Under the pieces are notes generated by a model that saw only the letters and a list, made by a program, of their open reading frames with translations, was not told where the DNA came from and made no database searches. Shown here in pieces: positions 14,101-26,100 of a DNA stretch of 64,000 bases. A program made the translations under genes and the position numbers. This DNA is from Apostichopus japonicus (lineage: Eukaryota; Echinodermata; Holothuroidea; Aspidochirotida; Stichopodidae). The DNA lies in the NCBI RefSeq assembly GCF_037975245.1, contig NC_092569.1:29058668-29122667 (forward strand). Reading direction: 5' to 3'. Position 1 is the first letter of the stretch. Each line of letters starts with the position of its first letter.

Positions 14101-17100
14101 CTCATATGTTTTGTACAATTTTCATTCATGTACTATTTCTCTTCTGTTTTTCATTATGAATTAAAAACAGAGGTCTAGGCTTGCTGAGAGGTGACAGGTC
14201 CCTGGGTACAGCTTCATTGAAGTTAGCTGATCTTGAAGCAAAACAAGAAATCTCTGCAGTTATACCAGTGAGTATGGTACAAAGTCTCTCTTAAGCTCAG
14301 AAGGCTGCATGTTTGAATTCACATCAGGAGATTGCCAATCAAGAGGTTAATTAATATTAATAATTAATATTAATTAATAGTCAAAGATCCAGTCAATCCT
14401 TGAGCCCCCCAGCTGCCGCTAAATGTTGTCGTATGTAGTGAATGCTAGTAATAACACGCACATACCGCTTTTACACTCGCAAACCAGAAATGTCAGTAAC
14501 CAATTGGCAATGGTAGTGCAAGCTGCTGATATCAAACCCTAACATTGCAACAGAGTAATATAAGGGGCAGAGTATAAATAAACTTATGACACACTTGTAT
14601 CTTGTGACAAACTGTTACTAAAGCTAGGCTATAATAGTAATAACACAAGATGCATGCTTCAGTTACCATTGCCACATTAGTGCAAGCTGCTGATATCATA
14701 CCCTAACATTGCCACAGAGTAATATAAGGGGCAGAGTATAAATAAACTTATGACACACTTGTATCTTGTGACAAACTGTTACTAAAGCTAGGCTATAATA
14801 GTAATAACACAAGATGCATGCTTCAGTTACCATTGCCACATTAGTGCAAGCTGCTGATATCATACCCTAACATTGCCACAGAGTAATATAAGGGGCAGAG
14901 TATAAATAAACTTATGACACAATATCAAACTGTGACTAAAGCTAGGCTATAATAGTAATAACACAAGATGCATGCTTGCCTATAACACAGTTCAATACTG
15001 TCAGAGGGTTACAAGATGCATGTTTGCCTACAACACAGTTCAATACTGTAAGAGGGTCTCATCTATATAAAAGCAGGTGGCAGAGAGTATCAGTTCATAT
15101 GTGAAAAGCATCAGGCCATCTTAGAAAGAATGTAAAATGAGAATTGTCATTATCTCAATACATTACATGTATAGAGATATTGTAACAGTAAGTGGGACTC
15201 TCTCTTCTCTTAAAAATTTTTCAGCGTCTTCAAACAAAGTTCTTTTTCTCTGGAATTTCCAGAGCAAGAATATATCATATAGACCAACAAAAGTTACTAT
15301 TTTTTATTCCAGAATTGTATCTCATTCTGTGACTTTTTCACCGATTTATGTCCAAATCAGGCCAATTTGGACTGAAAACACACTTTGACAGACCTATTTT
15401 GCACACGCTCCAAAACTTATGTTTTATGAAAGAGAATAGAATAGAACTGTCTTTCAACAGTGGTATCGTCTAAGATAGGGTCCTATGTATTATATATTTT
15501 ATTAACATTTTAAACTTTCATTTGTTGTTTACAGGTAGGTATTAATAAGAATTTTACTACCTTTATATGACATTTTATGGCTTTTATTTGCTTTATTTGA
15601 TGTTTAAATGATTTTTCTTTCTTAAAACAACAATGAGCTGCCGCCCCTACTATTAGTAAAAAGGTCCGTTTTTGATGATTAAGCCCCGCCCCCAAGTCTG
15701 TTTTGTAGCAGATTGGCTATGACTCATAACAGCTACACGAAAATGGCTACGCTCGCGACCAATTTCTGTAGTGTAGTTAGGTACGCGAGGTGTTAGTGTA
15801 TTGCATGCTAATTACATTCTGTACTGCTGAATTCCATTTAAGGATAGTACTGGTGTTCAGGTAGCTTTTCAGAGCAAGGGCCATGATAAGTTTGTTTGAT
15901 TGCCCTTCATGTACTTTGTATAATTACGTATACACATTCTTGTATTTCTGAAGGCTACTTACTGTAGGCCTAGTGCATTTAAGAAATATATATATATATA
16001 AGCCTAGGCCTATTAGGCTTTCAGTGATAGCCACATTAGCATTGTACTGGTGTTCAGACAGCTTTTCCTAGGAAGGACCAGGGTAAGTTTGTTTGATGGG
16101 TACGTATAAAAGAGGAGCCGGCCATAGCATCACAACTTTTATGAGACTATAAAAATTGTATAAGGTTATGTTTTATTTATAAGGATATAAGATGTATAAG
16201 GTTATATGAAGTATGTTTAGCTTTCTTTTGAACCTGTAATGTTTGACATCAAATGTACAAAGAATTAAAATAAAATAACAAAATGGAGAGGAACTGAGGT
16301 GGCTATTAGGGGAAGAGGAGGCCACCCATCACTTGCATATGAAAACTTGTAATCTTCTTTTACATTATTTTTTTCCAAGTCATAAATCCATGAAATCTTC
16401 ATGTCCAAAAAATTGAGATGGAAAAACGTGGGTTGTTTTGATATCTAGAAATGGACACAGTTTTGATGGTAGTCACCACTACAGTAACATACAGTAGGTC
16501 AATAGGCCTAGCTCTCAAGGCAGGCATCAAGAATATGGTCGAGTTGTTCGCCGCTTCTAATTTGGCTGTTGTCATTGACGTCAAACTATATGACCAAAAA
16601 GTCCAACAGAGACTGACCTAAGATTAAGGATACCACATAAAAAACAAGTTCTTAGGTATTCAATGACATTACTAAACCTTGCAATGTCGTTCTTTCGACT
16701 AACAGGCAATGAGCGCTAAAGGCAAGACTAGCAGGATAAAGTGTAACCTGCAGAGACTATTCGTGGCAAAGTAGCAAAAATGCAAGTTATATATTTGTTG
16801 TACCATGATTGATATTGATAATTGTAGAGACAGAGCAAAGATTTGAAATTAGGAATCAAAATTAAAACTTCCAGTATTGAGATACTGCATCATTGATGCT
16901 CTTGTTTTATTTATGGCTAGGTGCATCATGTCTTAGTGCCTTGTATCTAGGCAAGTGTAGCTACAAGGCACATAGCTGTAGATATATTATCAAGCAGAAT
17001 ATGCAATGTAGCTGTGATACTCTAAAGCTTCAATGATACGATTATCTTGAAAGATTATGCAATGTCTAGATTGAGAATATCAAAGTAAGAGACCTTTAAC

Positions 17101-20100
17101 ATTCTCACTGAAAATGGGAGTTTTACAGATCTCTCTTATTATCAGGTCACGGTGTAAATGAATGTAAGAATAATCTCCTGGCTGTACTTGTGATATCTTT
17201 TCATGCCTTCTGAATTGAATTTTGAATGTTTAAAGCCTTTGTTAAAATGCTATTCTGACCATGAACCAAATAATTTTGATGCCTTTCAGCTTTGTGAAGG
17301 CAGAAAAGATACCGGGGGAACGTTGGAAGTGAAGATCTGTGTCCATCATCCCTTGTCCGGTATCAAAGAGGAGTTTGTTAAAGAGAAATGGCTGGTTTTC
17401 GAAAGCAAGGTGAGGAAAAGACTTGTAAACCAGGTTTGAATTAATGATCTAGTAGGCTTACAATTTAAACATTATACAGAGCATATTAATAGGAAACATT
17501 GTTTTAACTCCAGTCTTCTCTATGGTTGCGATATTGAAGTGCATTGTTCAATAATCTGTGATGTCATAGATATACAACTAATCAATCAGTCTTTGTGTTT
17601 TGTTGAATCTTACTGATGCAAGGTTCTGAAGCCACTTGTATTTATGATGCCATTACTGACATAAAATAACATGTCAAACAGTTGAACTATTTTCCAATGC
17701 CAATGTGAAGTGAGTTTACAGTGAAAGTTTACAAGGCTATAATAATCAAATTTTAAGGGGAAGAAAAGCACTTAATGAAGTCCATGTATTCAAGACAGAT
17801 CGTTGAACAATACTGTCCTCCAAATTCAGAACCATGTATAAAGCTGTTCCCCCCCTCCCATCCCATCCTTTATCCACCTTCCTTACCAGTATGATATCCC
17901 ATCCCATTCCCCAAACAACAAAACATGAAACTCACTTTCCTTTTTAGCACAAATCAGGTCATGATGTTTCTCTTTAATTTTACTCAGGCCGGGAGAAGTG
18001 TCACAAAATCTTCCCCAACCAAAGCTGCTGCAACAAAACCATCTCCAAGCAAAGCAGCTAGACCACAGTAAGTGAAATACAGTGCTGTTTTAATTAATGC
18101 TATAAAAATGATGAAATACTGCAAAATACAGTATTATGGATTTACCTTTATTATGAGATGTTTTCATCGATGCCAATTCATGTAAACGGAATCAATTAAA
18201 TGGAACCGTACACATACTCCTTCATATTTGCCTTATCCAGCCATCTAGACCAAACTTATGGTTGTTGCTATCAATCTGGTTGCTGTTCTAAAAATGCCTT
18301 TAAGTGGATGAGATTATTCTGGGAAAAATTAATCTGGTATGATGCTACATTTTGCAATGCATCATGGGTAATAACTTGCTACACAAAAGCAAAAGATGTA
18401 TCTCAGGTTTTTAGACACTTTAAGACACTAGACACTTAATATTAAACTTTGTCATTCTTATGAAAAAATTCAGAATCTTCTAACTACTACTGCCAAATAT
18501 TTAAACATTTAGTTTGTTCATGTTATCGTGTACCCCTCTTTCACAAAACTCTGTTGGCCATATAGAACACCATTGTAGGACACCTGCACATTTGCACCTG
18601 TTGTGGTTGTTTTTATGTGTGGTTATTTTGGTCTGGTTATATTAATATCATGACATATAAGGAAAACCAACAAACAGTTTTATTTACAGATTTAATTATG
18701 AAATAAAGCTATATAGTTATAACCCTTCCTACGGCATCCTAACAATTAAATTACGCATAGTTACATTTCTAAAATGATCAATAAACAGCAATAATTCTTA
18801 TTTTTGGCTTGCACTAATGCATCTTTCTTAGCTGTAGTAGTACACCTATAGCTTCCATCTCAATAGACTTGATTACCTCTTCATCACCATAGAAGTCCAC
18901 CCTCATCACTTCACCTGTATTTATGCCATTTTTTGCTTTTTCAGAAATTCCCCTTCCAAAACTTGCCTGCTCAGCTGACCTTGGTTAAGCTACTAATGGT
19001 GTTGGGATTCTTATTTCTGCATGTAATACACCCTGCCACGCTGGTTTCCTGAGAGTATATACACATTATAAATGTTCTTCCTCCATCAGATTAATAACAG
19101 ATTGGCTACGAGAGTCTTATACACTTTACCTGCATGGGACAGATTGCACTGAACAAGCTGCTTACAATGAATTTACTCATTTTTTGCTAAGCAGAAGTAA
19201 ATTTTACAGCAAATTTTACTCACATTTCAATTTTACAGCCAACTGCATGCAAGCCTGTATTTTTGCCTTAAAGTGAACAAAGGATAAGTTAATTGTCTTT
19301 CCACCAATTTGCCCCAAAAAACAAGATATGTATGAAAGTTTCCATCGAAATTGCGGGGCATGCAATTCTCTGTAGTAGGTTTAATTAACAGTACATAAAT
19401 AACTGGCTAATATAGGACAGCCAAATGATACATCGCACCGATCTTTTAGATAGATTAAGTGTTTTCTAATCATGCATTATGAATTCCATACCTTGGTAAG
19501 AAAAGTTACACACCAGTATCATCAAAGCAATACATGAGTTTGTGGTCATATGATGCTTGAATATTGTAAAGATGAGAATGTGACTAGCTGCTCAATATGA
19601 TTATTTAGAATATGTTGATTAGTAGACAAGGGATGGAGAGAAGAAAGAAAGAAACCAACAGGGGAAGAGGAGAGGTAGGAGATAAACAGTGGAGGGACAA
19701 AGAGAGGATTAAGGGAAGGGGGTAGGGAATAAACTGGAGAAGGACAAAGACAGAAAGAAGTGGGAATTTTAAAATTAGGTAAATTCTGAACTTTCTCTTC
19801 AAATACTGTAACAGCACTCATACTCAAACAAGGGGATAATTGGGACTTAGTAAGAAAAGTTACACCAGTATCATCAAATCAAATACATGATTTTGTGGTC
19901 ATATATGATGCTTGAATAGTTTAAAGATGAAAATGTGACTAGCTACTCAATATGATTATTTAGAATATGTTGTTTACATGCTGCTTTATGGCATGCTTGC
20001 ATCTCTATCCTTGTTACATTACCACGCAGGTCATTTAAGCATAAATCAGCTGTTTAACTTTCATATCAATTCATCCAGCATGAAGTGTGTATTTAAGCGA

Positions 20101-23100
20101 TTTGTTAGACCATACCAGTACTCGTGTGCTAGGATATATGTTGCCTGTGTTTGTGCTTATCCCTCATGGATATTTACTAGTACTCATAACCTTATCCCAG
20201 GGATTTGGATGTGTAAAAGTAAGTTGGCCTGACGTTTCTATCCTAGCAGGATCTTCTTCAAAGGCTAAATGACAAGTAACAGTAAGAGAAGGGACAAAAA
20301 CATGCACAGAATACAGACAGATTAATGAGCATGGTGAACACAAAGAGATAGATGTAAGGGGATTAGTAGACAAGGGATGGAGAGGTAGGAGATAAACAGT
20401 GGAGGGACAAAGAGAGGATTAAGGGAAAGGGGTAGGGAATAAGTTGGACAAAGACAGAAAGGTGTGGGAATTTTGAAATTAGGTAAATTCTGAACTTTCT
20501 CTTCAAATACTGTTACAGCACTCGTACTCAAACAAGGGGAAAATTGGGACTTGTAACTCAATTATACTCAATACATGCTGTTGAATATTCATATGTCTGA
20601 CTACATGAATATTCATGCTAGTCTGGTATTAGAATTGGTCGGCATATCATTTCAGCATCAGTAGTGCAAAAGACTGAGGGTTGGTTTGGTCAGTTTCAAT
20701 TGAGCTTTGTGAGAAATAATAAACACAATTTGTGAGAAATAATAAATACAATTTGTCATAATTTCTTTAACAGGAGAGTAATCGATTTTCCTGTCATGCT
20801 TCTGTATTCTTCATGCAACTAGTAGTTTGGAAATCTCCATTTCCACCTTGATTTTACAACAATTTTTCTCTCCATATTATTAAATTCTGAACATTTGTGG
20901 TAAACCGTTTTGTGAACTACATTTTCGAGTTGGACTGATTTTCGTGCATGGAATTGAAAGCAAACAGACTTTGTATTTAGACTTACTGCATGGTGCAAAA
21001 CATGGCAATCACCATGTGTATTAAAACCATCAATAAATTCTGCCATTTCACATTTTGAATTCATCATAATATCTAAAAAACCATCCATCTTGCTAATGTC
21101 ATCTTCGCTAATAACTACTAGCGCCATTAATATTCTGAATGGTACCAATTAATTAGTTCAGTCATCATTTGCTAGGTGGGAATGAATTTCTTGTTTTAGG
21201 GTCATATTTAACTTGTGGACATCAGTAATTATTATAGCTAATTGTTCTCTGTTAGAGGGCGTTGTGGTAAAGTGGTTAAGGCAGTGGACTTGTTATTTAA
21301 GGATTACAGGTTCGAGCCCTGGCCTGATCATTGCGTTGTGTCCTTGGGCAAGGCACTTTATCTCCATTGCCTCTCTTCACCCAAGTGTATAAATGGGGAC
21401 TTGCGAGGTAACTTGTAAATATAGTTGCTTGCGCCAGTTTGTGGCTGCCCCCTATGGTAAGTCCCCCAGGGGACACATGGCTGTGGTGCACTGTGGTGCC
21501 CCAGGAGAGATTGTTTGAATTGTGCACACTTTGGTGTGTAGGCGTGACAAGTTACCAATGACCAGGGTTAAGTACAGAGCGGCGAGACTTTATTGTCAGT
21601 TGCGCTATATAAGAACTGTTAATTATTATGATTATTATCTGTGTTCTTGCTTGGTATAGAAACCCTCAAGTACCCGATACCATCGATGTACTCAAGTTTG
21701 AGATATTGCAGCTGAAGAAGAAGGTAATGATCTAGTTTCAAAGTAATTAATACCAAAATTGAAAAAATTGAAAAAAATGTGAAAAAAATGGAAAAACAAT
21801 AAATATATAAAGCCAGAAATGGGAATGAATCTATTATAGTTTTGTCCATAAATGTAAAGTTTATTATTCATATTATGGTTTTCATTATTTTATCATGAAT
21901 ATGGGTAGTGATTTCTGAGGTTTTTGTTTTGGTTCTGTTTTATTCCTTTATTTAAAGATAACATTTATGGTCTGATTTGAAAAGAGAAGGTAGAGTTTAT
22001 TTTTTTTTTATAGTACATAGAGTGTGACAGCTTTGCTGGATCTTTTATGTCATATCTTTTGTGAAAAATATATTCGATAAAAATAATTCAAAGGCAGCTA
22101 TAAAAGTATGTTTCTTTTTTCTGTTGCTTTATCTAAAAAAAAAAACTACTCATTTTGTAAGTAGATAATAGAAAACAAGAAGCTATTGTCTTGTCATATT
22201 GTGAGCTGTTTTAAACATGTAGATATATGGGAAGGTAAAACATTCAATATAAACACAGATATTATTGCTAGGTCAAACTATAATTTATTACTAAATGAGG
22301 TACTTATTTTCTTCAACCTTCCCTCCTCTCACGAAGAATGAGCAACATAAATACTTGCAAAACAGTGACCGTTCATGATCTGTTTGCAGCAGTAACCTCT
22401 TTGACGACATAGATATCAACCTTTTTAGGATATGTCTCTTGACAATGCACATTTCATAATGCTATATTAGTAAATGCAGTCCTCCCCCCCAAATAAAAAA
22501 AAACGTTTTATAAATGATAAGATAGTTAAGGAGGTGCAAGAATGGCTGTGACATTTATTAGGTCTAGCTAGAGCCCCTTGACATTCTTCCTCTCTGTTGT
22601 ACTTCCATACGTTAGATCTGCCAGGGCCGATTTAATAAAAATGGTCAGTACACCTGTGGTCAATATTAATGCATTATATATCTTCACTCAACAAACCTGC
22701 TGCTTCTTGACTGGAACACTTATGTCTATTGCGATGCTCCTCACATCCAGGAAATAATTATGAAGGCTTGGATTCACCAAAACTAGCATCTTTGCAAGTT
22801 TCTAACATTCTAAATATGCTAATATTATTGGTCGGTTCTAAAGGCATTCAAATCCTGCACTGTAAAAAAAAAATCCAACTGTTAAAGGAACTTAAGTCTG
22901 GACACACTTAGAAGTCTGTTCGGTAATACTGAAACACTAAGCCGATGTTTCTCAACATTATTTGATTAGTTTCATTGATAGGGTTTAGATGTACATGGAA
23001 GTGTGGACTATGTATGTTGTCTTGTTTATAGCCATGTGATGATCAGGTCAAATGCCACAGCCTAGTAGTTCCCAGGTTATGCACCAGTAAACTTGAAACA

Positions 23101-26100
23101 CTTTAATAAATACCTTACACTGTAGTGAGTGTGAGGAGACTCCTGGATCAGGGGCTATATATCCCTGGGACAAATTATTTAACTCTTAGTTCCATAACTG
23201 ACTTTATGAAAAGTGATGTATTTATGTATGCATTTTAGATCCTCCTGCAAGCAGGAACTCTCGAAGAAGCCTCATTGGCTTATCAAAGCCACAAGCTGAC
23301 CGAAGTCAGTCTCTTAGATTCATATTTTAACGTCCATGATTATGAATTGTCAATTGTCAAGAACTCTGTAACTGGACGACATACATTAAACTCTGTGGGA
23401 CCTTATGATTGAAAGGCACCGGCATTAGCCACTGAGCTAACACTCCACGTGATCAATTCACTTGATCAATAGGAAGTGATCAATTCAGAAAGAAAGCACA
23501 GTGGTGTTATTGTCCTCATAGTCTGACCTGGCTGCAAATCCTACCAAGAAACCCAAAGTAAATCACCACCTCGCTTCAAAGCTGCCACTTGAACTAGATG
23601 GACTGGCCAATTCCAGTGAAAACATCCTGGCACATACATCTTGCATATTAAAATGATAACTGCTTTATTAAAACATGAGAAAAAGAATTTGTAGATAGAT
23701 CTGTGTGTGCTCCCTAGGTTGCTCTCAAATCTATTTGTTATTTTGATGTATTTTTTGTTGTTTCTTTGGGGCTAACAGTGTGACCAGATTAAATCCCAAG
23801 GTAAGCGAGTACCTCCAGAGCTGAGTTCAACTCAAATGAAGATGATGGACAATTTGAAAGGATTACAAGGAATGCTACAAAACAATAAAACAAAGCAAGG
23901 TGAGGTCAAAGGTCATATACTGTTATACTCTCACAGTGACATTCGATCCGCCATTTTATAGTCAGTAGGATGTAGGGATACAGTCTATCATCCCATTACG
24001 ATTATAGTAGTTACTTTCTATTTATGTTTAGGAGAAAGAAGTGTATCCAGAACAATTTATAAGTTCCAACTCTTTTGAATTGAAAGAAACTATATTGCCG
24101 ATCTCCCGAGTAATATTAAGCTAGCATTAGCAATATGCCACATTCTACCTACAAGAACAAACAGTTGAATGAAAAGCAAGACATTTCACAAGACCAACAC
24201 ATACCTGCATGTTCCTTCTAGCAAAAGATGAAAAAAGAATAAAATATTAACAGTACAGGAATTAAATTAAATGCGCATCACATCTTGTATTCGTAGAAAA
24301 GATCATACAAGGACATTTCTTCCTTTCTTTGCAGCTTACATGATAAGATTGGAATCTAATGAGAAGTTACTGGAAAATTTAGCTATCGATGCTAAACAAC
24401 AAGGCAACAAGGTTAGTACTGTAGAAAACTTAGGCTTACAATACCTTAAGCTGAGAGGTTCTACTTCCATCTTTGGAAATAAATTTATTTCAGTGGTGTA
24501 GGCTTAAATCCACTCAGTGACAATAGAGTAAATGTATGCAATAACAAAGAGAGGAGTCTGAAACACTTTGAATAAATAGTTCATTGTCGTTGCTGTCTTC
24601 TCGGCCTTCGTTCTTGGCAGGCTATTATTTCTGTCGGTACATTGAATTAGTTAATCGATTTAAGATTAATTGCTGCATGCTTTCTCTTTCCTTTTGTTGC
24701 TTTATTTAACATGTATTTAATATCAATTATCTGGTATCAAGTATCTGGTATCAAGTATCTGGTATCAAGTATCTGGGATCAAGTATCTGGTATCAAGTAT
24801 CTGGGATCAAGTATCTGGTATCAAGTATATGGTATCAATTATCAAGTATCTGTTATGAAGTATCTGGTATCAAATATCTAGTATCAAGTATCTACATAAC
24901 AAGTTCAACCTGGTTAGCCCTTGCTTGGCTTATACCCGGAAAAAAAAACAACGATTTTCCAGGTATCACATGATCTACGAAGTTACCAGAGCTATCTGCC
25001 TTATCCTAGCTACTGTAGCAGCTGCAGCAGGAATAAATTTTAACAACTTTCATAAAAGAGCTTTAGGATGAAAAAAGGTAAGGAAGACAGCTGTGATCAC
25101 TTCATAGATCACAGGAAACCTGGAAAATAATAATTTTATTCTGGGATTAAACCAAGCGAGGGTAAAACAGGTTGAACTCGTAATGTATTGCAGATGTAAA
25201 TAATATAACACATATTATGGTAACGTTGTACCTAACTGTTGTTATAATTTCAGGACAAGGCTATACTTTATCTGAAAAAGAAGCAACTAGTGGCCAATGA
25301 GGTGAGTTTCCTAAACTGAGCATGTCATAGAGGAAATGAAAATAACCTAGGTTATATTAAATTGCTTAATATGTCCGTTTTTTTTTGTAAAATATGTATC
25401 TATAATTTGGCCGTGTGAATATATGATGGTCGAAGACACATTTCAAGGTATGTCTGACATTTTTAATGATGTGTCATATCTCACTCTGCCTTTTTCAACT
25501 CATGTTTAATTTAAAATGCTCTTGCAACACCTTTTAACTATCATATTTACAGTTTTACAGTTTGTTCTTTATCTACTGGTGACTAATGGCAGTATCATGA
25601 ACAATGATACATCTTTCAAAATATGACAATTTTTCATTAGAAGTCAATAGTGTTAAATTGTAGGGTTATGTCACAGTGTTGCATCACAGGGTTTTGTACT
25701 GTTTTGTGACGGTGTCACGTCCCAGTACTACGTCATAGTGTGACATTGTAGTGAAACATCGTAATGTTATGTGTTACCTTGGGGCAAGTTCACTTTTAAA
25801 ACTGAAACACGAAACTAAAATCATACCAACTAAGGTGAATGAATACATTCAACCTAACATCTGTTTCTATTTTTTAGTCAGATGTGAGATATGGAATTTA
25901 AGGGTTAATTCATATCAACAAATTGAGGGGAATTTATGGAGATAAGTATTATTTTTAAGTACCTTTTTTTCTTCAGTTTTGCAGGGCTGTGTGTCTTATA
26001 GTTTTAATACAATCCCTCTATCATAAGGGGATTCAAAATTTGTGATTCGTTTAGATTCATGTTGTTTTATTTCCCGTCTCTTTCAGTTTGAGAGGATGGG

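Noticed and set aside
23239-23412. Candidate extra CC2D1 exon
   Set aside because: Same sequence as intronic repeats at 41500 and 61803; flanking true exons join in phase without it and it ends in a stop.
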